Of a DNA stretch of 64,000 bases, positions 24,260 to 33,373 are shown in pieces. This stretch comes from Clostridium simiarum (GTDB lineage Bacteria > Bacillota > Clostridia > Clostridiales > Clostridiaceae). Below the pieces are notes generated by a model. The model saw nothing but the letters and a program-made list of their open reading frames with translations, searched no databases and had not been told where the DNA came from. The stretch spans positions 248,001-312,000 of the forward strand of contig NZ_JAHLQL010000004.1 of the NCBI RefSeq assembly GCF_018919175.1. The letters run 5' to 3'. The stretch's first letter is position 1; the number at the start of each line of letters is the position of its first letter. The position numbers and the translations under genes are program-made.

Positions 24260-25516
24260 GTGATATGTCCAAAATGTGGGAGTGAAAACTCTGATGAAAG
24301 TCTATTTTGTAATAAATGTGGTGCAAAATTAGAAACTACAAATGTTGATAATATTGATAGTAATGAAATGAAAAATGATATTGCTGATAATGAAAAGAAT
24401 CATAAGAAAGTATTTAAAGACAAGATAAAGTTTCATATAAATAAAAAAAATGTTATTTTATCATGTTCAGTTTTAGTAATAATAATTTTTGTAGTTTCTG
24501 GAATTATTTATTTTAATAATCCTATATCTAAATACAAGAGTGATATTAGAAATAATAAGCAAACAGAAGCAGCTAGACTTTATAATGATAAAATTAAAGG
24601 TAATTCAGATAATGAAAATAAAATAAACTCATTCTTAAAGAGTGAATTATTGGACATCGTTAATTCATTTAAAAATGAAGAAATTGATTTTAATAAGGCA
24701 AAAGATAGGATTGATACAATTAAGAGTACAGGATTAATATCTATCGATGTTAATAATGCAATTGATAACGTTAACAACCTTAACAATTCAAGAATTGCAT
24801 TTAAAAAAGCAGATGAGTTTTTGAAAAACAACAATTTAATAAATGCTATAAAGGAATATAAAAATGTAATTTCTGATGATAAGAACTATGAAAAAGCTAA
24901 AGAGCAGATTAATAATAATGAAAAAAAATATAAAGAACAAGTATTAAAAAGTGCAGAAGAATTTGCAAATAAGAAAGATTACGATGAAGCAGTAGAAATC
25001 TTGTCAGAGGCAATAGTAGTTTTTTCTAATGATGCTGATTTAACTTCTAAAAATGAAATTTATGAAAAATTGCAACAGGAAAAGCTAGAAACCGAAAAAA
25101 TACAAAAAATTGAAGAAGCAAAAAATAAACAGGAATTAGTTGTGGTTAGTAGTAGTGTAGTTTCAGATTATTTTAATATTAACGATCAAGCTAAAGTTAT
25201 AGTTAAAAATAATACAAATAAAGTTGTAAAGAAGTTTACTATTGGGATTCTTATGTATGATGGCAATGGATACCCTCTAAAATCAGGAACACTAGCTGGA
25301 GAAAATGAATTATTTAAAGGCAAGGCTGAGTCTGTAAATATACAAGCGGGGAAAACATTTGGAGATAGCAGTGCATGGAATTTATATACGAATTATGGAA
25401 CTGTTGCAAAATTAAATGCTTGTGTTATGTATGTTGAATATTATGATGGAGATAAATGGACAAATGACTATTATAACTACTGGAAAGATGAATATTTAGG
25501 AAAACCATATAAATAA
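24260..25516 (+). CDS. Zinc-ribbon membrane protein with TPR-like and FxLYD-type domains
   Basis: The GTG at 24260 is chosen (AGGGGGAG 9 bases upstream), giving MICPKCGSENSDESLFCNKC, a zinc-ribbon with two CxxC pairs at residues 3-6 and 17-20. A linker leads to one transmembrane helix, ILSCSVLVIIIFVVSGIIYF (about 70-90). An Asn/Lys-rich helical region follows, with TPR-like A-x-x-x-x-x-x-x-Y periodicity (about 160-280). A C-terminal extracellular beta domain (about 295-418) contains FTIGILMYDGNGYPLKSGTL. Clostridial proteins of this build are common, with no known role. The 3' part is duplicated at 13.37 kb. A terminator follows directly. Confidence 0.8.
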   Translation: MICPKCGSENSDESLFCNKCGAKLETTNVDNIDSNEMKNDIADNEKNHKKVFKDKIKFHINKKNVILSCSVLVIIIFVVSGIIYFNNPISKYKSDIRNNKQTEAARLYNDKIKGNSDNENKINSFLKSELLDIVNSFKNEEIDFNKAKDRIDTIKSTGLISIDVNNAIDNVNNLNNSRIAFKKADEFLKNNNLINAIKEYKNVISDDKNYEKAKEQINNNEKKYKEQVLKSAEEFANKKDYDEAVEILSEAIVVFSNDADLTSKNEIYEKLQQEKLETEKIQKIEEAKNKQELVVVSSSVVSDYFNINDQAKVIVKNNTNKVVKKFTIGILMYDGNGYPLKSGTLAGENELFKGKAESVNIQAGKTFGDSSAWNLYTNYGTVAKLNACVMYVEYYDGDKWTNDYYNYWKDEYLGKPYK

Positions 25517-25525
25517 TCACAATTG

Positions 25526-25567
25526 AAAGCCTGTATTTATTAAGAAATACAGGCTTTGAATATTTTT
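25526..25567 (+). terminator. Terminator after zinc-ribbon gene
   Basis: AAAGCCTGTATTT / AAATACAGGCTTT, a perfect 13-bp stem with a 6-base loop, then GAATATTTTT. Confidence 0.85.
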
Positions 25568-25584
25568 AAAAGGAAGTGGTATTT

Positions 25585-25873
25585 TGCAAATAACAGAAAA
25601 TCTAATATTACAATGTCTAAATGAACTTAATAAAAATTCTTTATCAAAAAAAATATACGTTTTATGACACAAAAATTGATATTTTAAGTGGTACAGGTAT
25701 AAATTCTATTATAAAAACTGTGTATGGAGATTTTTAGCCTTATTATAAAACTATTGATTTTGAAGATGGTTATAACATAGAAATTACTAAAAGAGTATTT
25801 TGTAATAGAGATAATGCTATAACTATGCAAAGCAATTTTTTTATAGAAAAGAAAAAATATAAGATTTATTAAA
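25585..25873 (+). pseudogene. Degraded hypothetical gene
   Basis: Starts as LQITENLILQCLNELNKNSL in one frame behind AGGAAGTGG. It then continues in another as FYDTKIDILSGTGINSIIKT and VYGDF, with a stop, then PYYKTIDFEDGYNIEITKRV. At least one frameshift and two stops. The protein family was not recognised. Confidence 0.45.
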
Positions 25874-25953
25874 AGATAGTATGACAGTGCAATAGTTATA
25901 TTGAAGGAAAGAAGAACTGCTCTGCAAAAGTAGTTGATGATTTATTATTAAAG

Positions 25954-26006
25954 AGAGCCTTTATCCAACTATAGAATTATATGGTTGTTGATAAAGGCTC
26001 TTTTTA
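25954..26006 (+). terminator. Terminator-like hairpin
   Basis: AGAGCCTTTATC / GATAAAGGCTCT with a large loop, followed by TTTTTAAAAG. Confidence 0.75.
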
Positions 26007-26496
26007 AAAGTATTTTTGGAGAATGTTGAAAAAACTATTAATAAGGATACCATTGGAACAGATAGCTGAAAAACTTCAAATTAAATAACTCAGCTAGAGC
26101 AAGACTTAAGTGAATTGGTGTAGTTAAAGATTAGAAAGTAAATTGATGATAAATATTACAGCAAACAAATTTAAAATATCAATAGCACTGAGAAGTAAAA
26201 TCTTGGTGCTTTTATTTTATATAAATTAAATATAAAAATTAAAATAAAGGTATTCAGTCAACTTCCTTACCCATTAGTACAGCTCTAAATTTACGCTTCA
26301 AAGGCTACAAATCTGTTCAGTAGAAAAATTAAAATCATTTTATGAACATGAATATGAAAGGTCAGCACTTTTCTTTTAGTGTTGACCTTCTAAGTTTTCC
26401 AAAAGGAGAAAAGTAAGTAACGAAACATATTCAAAATAATGTATACAAATGTCGATAAGTCCATGACGGTTAAGTATCAAGTTTATTTATGCTTTT
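26007..26496. other. Gene-poor junction before the iron-uptake island
   Basis: Contains a few broken codons reading LLIRIPLEQIAEKLQI (26035-26085), like the end of an Rpn/PD-(D/E)xK-type protein, but too short to name. A hairpin AAGGTCAGCAC / GTGTTGACCTT (26358-26389) lies downstream of the minus-strand AraC gene and may be its terminator. Base composition changes from very AT-rich to moderate at about 26.5 kb. Confidence 0.4.
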
Positions 26497-27423
26497 TTAT
26501 GTAATGAAACGTCCCGTTTTCATAAGAGCCCGCGGAGTTATTCCAAACCTTTTTTGAAAAGCGCTTGAAAAGTGACTTATATTCGTGTATCCCACTGCAA
26601 AGGCAGTTTGGCTCACATTATAATTTCCTCCCTGAAGCAAAGAAAAAGCTTTTTCCAGCCGCTGCTCCCGAATAAATTCATAGACAGTTTTTCCGAAGTA
26701 CAGTTTAAATAAACGTTTTAATTTGTAATCATTCATCTGGATTATGCGTGACAATTCAAGTAGAGTTGGAGGGGTTTCTAATCGATTTAACAGCACCTCG
26801 CGGGTATAAGTCAGTCGCTCTATATCGGATTTAGATATTTCACTAAAGCGATTATCAAAAGAATCCTTACAGAGCAGTCTTTCGATATTCATGGACAACA
26901 GCTCTAAAATATAGCTTTCCAGTAAAAGCCTATTTAGTTTATCTGATCCCTTTTCAAAGCATGAATCTAATTTATTGATAAGGCTCTCTTCCTGTGCGTC
27001 GTTTTTGAAGTCACAAGAATAATAAGCTCCCTTTTGGAAAGAACGAAATCCTACGTTGCTTTTTCCATAAACTGCTTTACAAAAACCATCAAACGCGCAG
27101 GGGCTGACCCAAATTGAATATAACTTAATATCATCTCCTCTGTTGTACTCTGAATGGCAGATGGCCTGTTCCGAAAAGCCAAGTGATGCATATCCTGGTC
27201 GAAGTTCAATCAGTGTCCGATCCACTTCTCCGTACATGGCATTATTTCGGCTATAAGATAATTCAAATATAGGAGCGGTCGTCTCTGATTTTCTTTGAAT
27301 TTTATTTTGCAGTATACCGTCAGATACCATGATATATACATCAGGGCGAATAGCTATACTTTTTTTGGAGAAAATATTTGAATCTTCAAACTTTAATGGT
27401 AAGTAAGACATTTTATCAATCAC
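26497..27423 (-). CDS. AraC-family transcriptional regulator (siderophore-type)
   Basis: A 308-residue regulator. The C-terminal ~100 residues hold two HTH motifs: LLELSRIIQMNDYKLKRLFK, and NVSQTAFAVGYTNISHFSSA with FQKRFGITPRALMK, the AraC/XylS signature. The N-terminal ~200 residues form a sensing domain like that of PchR/YbtA, regulators that respond to iron-loaded siderophores. It is divergent from the iron-uptake operon, and the intergenic region has two GTTAG-N6-CTAAC palindromes, one nearer each gene. It probably activates the operon when siderophore is present. The assignment of effector is by context. Confidence 0.88.
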   Translation of the reverse strand: MIDKMSYLPLKFEDSNIFSKKSIAIRPDVYIMVSDGILQNKIQRKSETTAPIFELSYSRNNAMYGEVDRTLIELRPGYASLGFSEQAICHSEYNRGDDIKLYSIWVSPCAFDGFCKAVYGKSNVGFRSFQKGAYYSCDFKNDAQEESLINKLDSCFEKGSDKLNRLLLESYILELLSMNIERLLCKDSFDNRFSEISKSDIERLTYTREVLLNRLETPPTLLELSRIIQMNDYKLKRLFKLYFGKTVYEFIREQRLEKAFSLLQGGNYNVSQTAFAVGYTNISHFSSAFQKRFGITPRALMKTGRFIT

Positions 27424-27509
27424 TCCTTAATGGTTTCTGTCCGGCATAAGGGCAGGAAAACCCTAATAATCTTTTATATCATTTATAGTTAGGTAATATA
27501 TCTATCATA

Positions 27510-27525
27510 GTTAGCTAAATCTAAC
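27510..27525. promoter_or_regulatory. Iron-box-like palindrome, AraC side
   Basis: GTTAG-CTAAAT-CTAAC, perfect 5-bp arms with 6 bases between. A further half-like GTTAGG lies at 27488. Resembles DtxR/IdeR-type operators (TTAGGTTAG-type halves) more than the classical Fur box. Confidence 0.5.
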
Positions 27526-27671
27526 TTGTCAACATAAAGCTTCTTTCATCCTGATGGAAATAATTTTTTACATTTCTAAAAACTGTGATAACACCGCCAT
27601 CCTCCGTCTTAGGGCAAAAAAAATCCGTTTAGGGGGAGAAAAAAAGTATTTTATTCATTATACTTATTACG

Positions 27672-27687
27672 GTTAGTCAAACCTAAC
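27672..27687. promoter_or_regulatory. Iron-box-like palindrome, transporter side
   Basis: GTTAG-TCAAAC-CTAAC, the same arms and spacing as the site at 27510, about 40 bases upstream of the lipoprotein start. The pair is well placed for iron-dependent repression, or for AraC binding, of both divergent promoters. Confidence 0.55.
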
Positions 27688-27726
27688 TAACTGAACATAA
27701 ATTTTGTAACGAACAGGAGGATTAAC

Positions 27727-28725
27727 GTGAAGAAAAAACTTATTATTCCAATTTGTTTTATAATGGCAGTGCTCATGTCTGCATGCTCAATCGGTAGCTC
27801 GAAAAAAAACGATCAGCAAACAAGACAGACCACCGGAGTTGTCAGATCGGATGGTGATACAATAACGGTTAAGGATATGAAGGGGATAGTTGAAATTCCA
27901 GCCAACCCTCAGCGTGTTGTGGATGTCTCCGGATCAGTGGATGAGCTGATCATTATGGGGATTCCGTTTATTGGATCGGCCAACACTAGCATGTTTGATG
28001 GTGTGACAGTGCCTGATTACCTACAGGACTACTTTATTGAAAATAAGGTTGAGGTAGTCGGGAACTATGCCGGAATCATGGATTTAAGCCTTGAAAAGAT
28101 TGCCGAATTAAAACCTGATCTTATCATTATGAACATCCGACATGAAAAGGTGTACGAGCAACTTCAGACCATTGCACCTACGGTCATGTTAAGCGACGAT
28201 ATCAGCTTTGTAAATTGGCGCGGACGTTTCCAACAGCTAGGTGAATGGTTTGGTAAGGAAGATATCGTGTCAAAGTGGCTTGAGGACTACGATGCAAAGG
28301 CTGCCGCACTTGCCGCACAGATAAAGGAAGCTGTTGGTAATGAATCTTTTGCGGTCATTGAGGCAAACTCGGTGCACTTTGGTTCCTATTATGTTTATCG
28401 GACAGCAGGCACTGGCGATCTTGCCTTCAACGAATTTAAGCTGAACCCGTCAGCCGGCGTACCTAAAGATGTTTGGGGCCAGGTTGTGGATGCTGAGTAT
28501 TTCTCAAAGATCGACGCAGATCATATTTTCTACTTCAGTGACGACGGAAAGCTTGGAGATACAGCGAATAGTCCCACTTGGAAGAATCTGAAAGCTGTAC
28601 AAAACGGCAATGTCTACTACGGACTGAATAGCGCACAATACAACATGGCCTACACGCCCAGAGGAAAATTGATTTATATGGAGAAAATGGCGGAGGCCAT
28701 TATTAATCACACAAATGTTGATTAA
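27727..28725 (+). CDS. Iron-siderophore ABC transporter, substrate-binding lipoprotein
   Basis: A 332-residue class III (FepB/FhuD-type) binding protein. The GTG start has CAGGAGG 6 bases upstream. A lipoprotein signal peptide ends at LMSAC with Cys20 as the lipidation site. The mature part has PQRVVDVSGSVDELIIMG, the usual start of the binding-protein fold, LEKIAELKPDLIIM, and the C-terminal VQNGNVYYGLN. It captures ferric siderophore at the cell surface and passes it to the FecCD permeases encoded next. The stop overlaps the first permease start by 11 bases. Confidence 0.92.
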   Translation: MKKKLIIPICFIMAVLMSACSIGSSKKNDQQTRQTTGVVRSDGDTITVKDMKGIVEIPANPQRVVDVSGSVDELIIMGIPFIGSANTSMFDGVTVPDYLQDYFIENKVEVVGNYAGIMDLSLEKIAELKPDLIIMNIRHEKVYEQLQTIAPTVMLSDDISFVNWRGRFQQLGEWFGKEDIVSKWLEDYDAKAAALAAQIKEAVGNESFAVIEANSVHFGSYYVYRTAGTGDLAFNEFKLNPSAGVPKDVWGQVVDAEYFSKIDADHIFYFSDDGKLGDTANSPTWKNLKAVQNGNVYYGLNSAQYNMAYTPRGKLIYMEKMAEAIINHTNVD

Positions 28726-29782
28726 GAGTAAATTGTTTAAAGGGGGAGCTCCCTTTAAAATTCCATCTAGATTCCAGCAACGGCTTCGCACAAAAGCGGG
28801 GTATGCGTTTTCAATTCTTTTGATGAGCATTGTCCTGCTATTGTCCATTCTGATTTCCGTAAGCATAGGCGTTGCTGGAGGGAACCTTAAAACATTGCTT
28901 CAAACGCTTGCCCATCCGAATAACCCTTCTGAGATAGGAAGGATTATGCTGGAAATGCGTATGCCAAGAGCTTTGGCAGCCTGCTTTACCGGAGCGGCCT
29001 TTGCCCTTGCTGGGGCTATTATGCAGGGTGTTACGGGAAATCCTTTGGCCGACGCTGGGCTTTTGGGAATTAATGCAGGGGCTGGATTATTTGTTGCGCT
29101 TACCGCTGTCTTTTTACCATATATATCGGTTTTTGGTACGATGTTTTCGGCATTTCTCGGTGCGGCCTTGGCTGTTCTGATGGTATATGGCTTAGGCATA
29201 GGCAAGCATAAGGCTAAACCCATACGGCTGATTTTAGCCGGTTCTGCCGTTTCGGCACTATTAACCGCTCTCAGTCAGGGAATTTCACTTACTTTCGGTA
29301 TTTCCAAAGACCTTTCCTTTTGGACAGCAGGCAGCTTGTCCGGTATTGCTTGGCCATATCTGATTGTAACCACTCCCTGGATTATGGCAGCGGGGATTGT
29401 TGGACTACTTCTTTCAGAAAAATTGTCCGTATTGGCGCTGGGCGAAGAAAGTGCTGCGGGACTTGGAGTGAATTTATGGGCGGTTCGTATCACCGGAATG
29501 GCGGTTGTCCTAATTTTGGCAGGCGCAAGCGTATCGCTGGTGGGCGGGATTTCGTTTTTGGGGCTGATTGTGCCCCACTCGGCTCGTCTGCTGGTGGGAA
29601 CGGATTACCGCAGGATTTTGCCGGTATCGGCACTTTTAGGGGCCATATTGCTGGTGATTGCCGATGTGGCGGCCCGTACCATCCATGCTCCTTTTGACAC
29701 TCCTGTGGGCGCACTGGTATCGGCAATCGGCGTTCCCATATTTCTAGCGCTGACCTACCGAAAGAAAGGAGCCGTCATATGA
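28715..29782 (+). CDS. FecCD-family iron-siderophore permease, subunit 1
   Basis: A 355-residue polytopic permease. Family segments: RMPRALAACFTGAAFALAGA then MQGVTGNPLADAGLLGINAG, the hallmark PR...AGxxxQxxxxNPLAxPxxLGxxxGA, and the C-terminal ISFLGLIVPHSARLLVGTDY with the GLxxPHxxR ATPase-coupling loop. About nine or ten hydrophobic helices. The ATG at 28715 overlaps the lipoprotein gene; the N-terminal 25 residues are unusually polar. Its stop overlaps the next start (ATGA). Confidence 0.93.
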   Translation: MLIKSKLFKGGAPFKIPSRFQQRLRTKAGYAFSILLMSIVLLLSILISVSIGVAGGNLKTLLQTLAHPNNPSEIGRIMLEMRMPRALAACFTGAAFALAGAIMQGVTGNPLADAGLLGINAGAGLFVALTAVFLPYISVFGTMFSAFLGAALAVLMVYGLGIGKHKAKPIRLILAGSAVSALLTALSQGISLTFGISKDLSFWTAGSLSGIAWPYLIVTTPWIMAAGIVGLLLSEKLSVLALGEESAAGLGVNLWAVRITGMAVVLILAGASVSLVGGISFLGLIVPHSARLLVGTDYRRILPVSALLGAILLVIADVAARTIHAPFDTPVGALVSAIGVPIFLALTYRKKGAVI

Positions 29783-30777
29783 ACAAGCGAAACAAGCAAC
29801 GGCTGATGCCATGGCTACTTCTGATAGTAGTTTGCGTAGCAGTTCTGTTCTCTATAAACTGCGGGTATCTGAAAATACCATATGCAGAAGTACTGGCAAG
29901 TCTTGTTAACCCATACAGTCCCGAATCATCAGTTGTGCTGCTGCAAATTCGGCTGCCGCGCATCGTTCTGGCCGTCCTGTGCGGGATGGGCTTGGCTCTG
30001 TCTGGATGTACGCTGCAGGCAGTAACAGAAAACCCGCTGGCGGATCCGGGCATTTTAGGCATCAACGCCGGTGCCGGATTTTCAGTGATGCTGTTTCTGT
30101 CACTCTTTCCATCCCTGCATGTTAGAACGATGATCTATCAACCGTTGTTTGCCATGGTAGGAGGTCTTTTTGTTGCAGTGATGTTATACGGTTTTTCCAA
30201 AAGACATGGTAAGGTAAGACCTGATTACATGTTATTAGGGGGGATTTGTCTTTCCGCCGGTTTTTTCGCTTTGATGCTAATTATGGGCGCTGATATGGAT
30301 AATAGCAGCTATCAGTTGGTAGCAAGATGGCTGGCGGGAAACATTTGGGGGAGCAGTTGGCATCAGGTCAAGGCGCTAATTCCCTACCTATTGATACTGA
30401 TCCCCATGCTGTTCGGCATGATGAATGTTCTGGATCTGCTTCTCCTTGGTGAAGAAGCCTCTTTGGCGCTGGGTGTCCGGGTGGAAAGGGAACGCAGAAT
30501 CCTTCTGATTATCGCAGTTGCACTGGCGGCCAGCTGTATTTCAGTCAGTGGAGGTATTGGATTTGTTGGCCTTGTAGCGCCCCACATGGCGAGAAGGTTT
30601 GTGGGTGCTCGCCATCGTTATCTTCTTCCGACTTCTATGCTGATGGGAGGGCTTTTCCTGCTATTGGCTGATACTATAGGACGCTCCTTATTCCAGTCCA
30701 TTGAAATACCTGTGGGTATCATGATTTCTGTTCTGGCAGCGCCTTATTTTCTATACCTGCTACGCAAGCAGACCTAA
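29779..30777 (+). CDS. FecCD-family iron-siderophore permease, subunit 2
   Basis: A 332-residue partner permease, translationally coupled to subunit 1 through ATGA at 29779. Motifs: RLPRIVLAVLCGMGLALSGC, then TLQAVTENPLADPGILGINA, and GFVGLVAPHMARRFVGARHR near the C-terminus. With subunit 1 it forms the heterodimeric channel of the importer. Intact; G+C-rich like the rest of this operon. Confidence 0.93.
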   Translation: MNKRNKQRLMPWLLLIVVCVAVLFSINCGYLKIPYAEVLASLVNPYSPESSVVLLQIRLPRIVLAVLCGMGLALSGCTLQAVTENPLADPGILGINAGAGFSVMLFLSLFPSLHVRTMIYQPLFAMVGGLFVAVMLYGFSKRHGKVRPDYMLLGGICLSAGFFALMLIMGADMDNSSYQLVARWLAGNIWGSSWHQVKALIPYLLILIPMLFGMMNVLDLLLLGEEASLALGVRVERERRILLIIAVALAASCISVSGGIGFVGLVAPHMARRFVGARHRYLLPTSMLMGGLFLLLADTIGRSLFQSIEIPVGIMISVLAAPYFLYLLRKQT

Positions 30778-30791
30778 GGAGGTGAAATACT

Positions 30792-31607
30792 ATGCAAGCT
30801 TGTATAACAGCAAACAAACTGTCCGCGGGTTATGACGGCAACCCTGTTTTTCATAATTTCGATCTTGAAATCCCGTCAGGACAAATCACAACACTGATTG
30901 GCTCAAATGGCTCAGGTAAATCTACGATTCTCAAAACCATGTCAAGGCTAATCGCTCCATCAGACGGTGCTGTGTATCTGGAGGGAGAATCCATTCATAG
31001 CATACCAACAAAGCTTGTAGCACAAAAGCTGGCGCTACTGCCTCAAAGTGCACAGACTCCCACAGGAATAACCGTGGAGGATTTGGTGGAATACGGGCGC
31101 TTCCCCTATCGCTCTAAGATGTCTGGTATGACACAAAAAGACATGGAAGTGATTCAGTGGGCCTTGTCGTGTACTAATATGACAGAACTGGCAAACCGGG
31201 AGATGGATCAGCTTTCTGGAGGCCAACGGCAACGCGCTTGGATTGCCATGGCGTTGGCGCAAAAGACTGGCATTCTGTTTCTGGATGAGCCAACCACCTA
31301 TCTGGATATTTCCCATCAACTAGAGATACTCCAGCTTCTAAGGAAGTTGAATGTTGAGCAGAGCGTAACGGTTGTCATGGTTCTGCATGACCTAAACCAT
31401 GCTGTTATGTTCTCTGATTATCTTGTAGCCATCAAGGATGGAAACAAATACTGTGCTGGCACACCAGAAGAGGTCATAACACCGGAAACACTTCGGAAGG
31501 TTTTTGACGTGGAGGCGGAAGTGATCCGGCATCCTGTGTTGGATGTGCCAGTGTGTCTTCCCTACGGTGTGGGAGGACAAATATTCAAAAAAGAAAAAAA
31601 TTTATAA
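30792..31607 (+). CDS. Iron-siderophore ABC transporter ATP-binding protein
   Basis: A 271-residue FepC-type ATPase. Walker A GSNGSGKST (about 38-46), Q-loop ALLPQSAQTP, signature LSGGQRQR, Walker B ILFLDEPTTYLD and switch His VLHDLNHA are all present. AAGGAGG lies upstream of the ATG. It energises the FecCD channel. It has a 14-bp gap after permease 2 and a 14-bp gap before the exporter-fold pair, so all six genes appear co-transcribed. Confidence 0.94.
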   Translation: MQACITANKLSAGYDGNPVFHNFDLEIPSGQITTLIGSNGSGKSTILKTMSRLIAPSDGAVYLEGESIHSIPTKLVAQKLALLPQSAQTPTGITVEDLVEYGRFPYRSKMSGMTQKDMEVIQWALSCTNMTELANREMDQLSGGQRQRAWIAMALAQKTGILFLDEPTTYLDISHQLEILQLLRKLNVEQSVTVVMVLHDLNHAVMFSDYLVAIKDGNKYCAGTPEEVITPETLRKVFDVEAEVIRHPVLDVPVCLPYGVGGQIFKKEKNL

Positions 31608-31621
31608 AGGAGGTAAATATC

Positions 31622-33373
31622 TTGTTTAAAAAGGTATTGGAATATGCCGGCGAGTATCGCAAAACAACTTATGCAGCCATCGCCGCAATGCTCATCGGTA
31701 TCGTGATGAACGTACTGCCTTTTTGGTTCATCTATCAACTTATCCGTCCTCTATTGATGCGGGAGAGCATAACGGCGGAATATATTATCTGGCGCATTAT
31801 CGCCATTGTAGTTTGCGTACTGATGTATGCTGTGTTTTATGTATGGGGGCTTTCCCTGTCCCACCGTTCGGCGTACAATACTCTGAAAAATTTGCGCATC
31901 TCCCTTCAGGACAAGCTGGAGAAACAGCCACTGGGTATTATTCAGGAAAAGGGCATCGGCTCTATAAAAAAAATGTTCATTGACGACATTGAGACAATTG
32001 AACTAATGTTGGCCCACGCGCTCCCGGAGGGGATCGCGAATCTCGCAATCCCGGTTATGGTATTTGCTGGAATGTTCCTTGTGGATTGGAAGCTGGGGCT
32101 TTTGGCCTTATGCTCTTTGCCGCTTGGGCTGATGGCCATGACGGTAATGTATCGGATCGGTATGAAGAAGATGCACAACTATTACGGGGCGGCGCAGAAT
32201 ATGAACAATACCATTGTAGAGTACATAAACGGCATGGAGGTCGTCAAAGTGTTCAACCGTGACGGCGAATCTTACCATAGGTTTGAAGGGGACGTAAAAA
32301 GATACCGAGACTTCACACTGGCATGGTATCGAGCGTGCTGGCTCTGGATGGCGATTTATAAGAGTATCGTGCCCTCTGTGGCGCTGTTTGTCCTGCCCAT
32401 AGGCGCTTATCTGGTCATTCAGGGTTATTCCACACTACCGGATTTGGCTCTGGTTTTATGTATGTCCTTCGGAATCGGTGCACCGCTTCTCAAAGCGGTT
32501 GGTTTTATGCCCATGATAGCACAGATCAACTACAGAATCGAAAATCTTGAGCAGATGATGAGTACGCCTCCGTTGCAGCAATCCAATAAACCGTTTGCCG
32601 GAAAGAACCATTCGGTGCGGTTTAAGGACGTCCGTTTTACCTACAAGGATACCGAGGTACTCCACGGAATATCACTTGAGGTTCCAGAAGGCAGTCTGAC
32701 GGCGCTTATAGGAGAATCAGGCAGCGGCAAATCCACACTAGCTAAGCTGCTCGTTCACTTTTATGACGTTACCGGGGGTGCAGTTGCAATAGGTGGACAG
32801 GATATCCGAAATATGAGCCTTGAGGCGTTGAATCACGAAATCTCTTACGTTGCGCAGGAGCAGTTTCTATTCAACATTAGCCTCCTTGAAAATATTCGTC
32901 TTGGCAAACTGGACGCCACTGATGAGGAGGTTATGGCAGCAGCGGAAAAGGCGCAATGTGGCGAATTTCTGGCACGACTTGAAAATGGCATTCATACCAT
33001 GGCTGGTGACGGTGGAAAGCAGCTTTCTGGCGGTGAACGGCAGCGCATCTCACTGGCTCGTGCTATTTTGAAAAATGCGCCTATCATTGTTCTCGATGAG
33101 GCCACGGCATTTATGGATCCGGAGAACGAGGAAAAAATGAATGAAGCTATTGCCGAGGTAATCCGTGGAAAAACTGTCATTGTAATCGCGCATCGGCTGC
33201 ACTCTATTGTGAATGCGGATCAGATCTGTGTTCTAAATTCCGGCAATCTGGTTGCGGCCGGTACCCATAAAGAGCTGATGAAAAGCTGCCCTGAGTACCA
33301 AAAGCTTTGGCGGGCTGCAGAGGACAGTGAACAGTGGAAAGTCAGCACAATGAAAGGAGAAGATGCCTTATGA
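31622..33373 (+). CDS. ABC transporter with fused TM and ATPase domains (YbtP-like)
   Basis: The TTG at 31622 is chosen: AAAGGAGGT lies upstream and the preceding 23 codons overlap the ATPase gene. The 583-residue product is an exporter-fold half transporter: six TM helices (about 20-310), then a nucleotide-binding domain with GESGSGKST, QEQFLFN, signature LSGGERQR, Walker B IIVLDEAT and the switch IVIAHR. Next to FecBCD genes and an AraC regulator, the pair resembles YbtP/YbtQ or IrtA/IrtB, which import or process ferric siderophores despite their exporter fold. Siderophore export is the alternative. It overlaps the next gene by ATGA. Confidence 0.88.
   Translation: MFKKVLEYAGEYRKTTYAAIAAMLIGIVMNVLPFWFIYQLIRPLLMRESITAEYIIWRIIAIVVCVLMYAVFYVWGLSLSHRSAYNTLKNLRISLQDKLEKQPLGIIQEKGIGSIKKMFIDDIETIELMLAHALPEGIANLAIPVMVFAGMFLVDWKLGLLALCSLPLGLMAMTVMYRIGMKKMHNYYGAAQNMNNTIVEYINGMEVVKVFNRDGESYHRFEGDVKRYRDFTLAWYRACWLWMAIYKSIVPSVALFVLPIGAYLVIQGYSTLPDLALVLCMSFGIGAPLLKAVGFMPMIAQINYRIENLEQMMSTPPLQQSNKPFAGKNHSVRFKDVRFTYKDTEVLHGISLEVPEGSLTALIGESGSGKSTLAKLLVHFYDVTGGAVAIGGQDIRNMSLEALNHEISYVAQEQFLFNISLLENIRLGKLDATDEEVMAAAEKAQCGEFLARLENGIHTMAGDGGKQLSGGERQRISLARAILKNAPIIVLDEATAFMDPENEEKMNEAIAEVIRGKTVIVIAHRLHSIVNADQICVLNSGNLVAAGTHKELMKSCPEYQKLWRAAEDSEQWKVSTMKGEDAL

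Noticed and set aside
29320..29697. 125-codon plus-strand frame inside the FecCD permease gene
   Set aside because: Out-of-frame shadow of a G+C-rich gene, with no homology pattern.
31553..31621. Longer N-terminus of the YbtP-like protein
   Set aside because: The ATG lies inside the ATPase gene without a ribosome site; the TTG at 31622 follows AAAGGAGGT.
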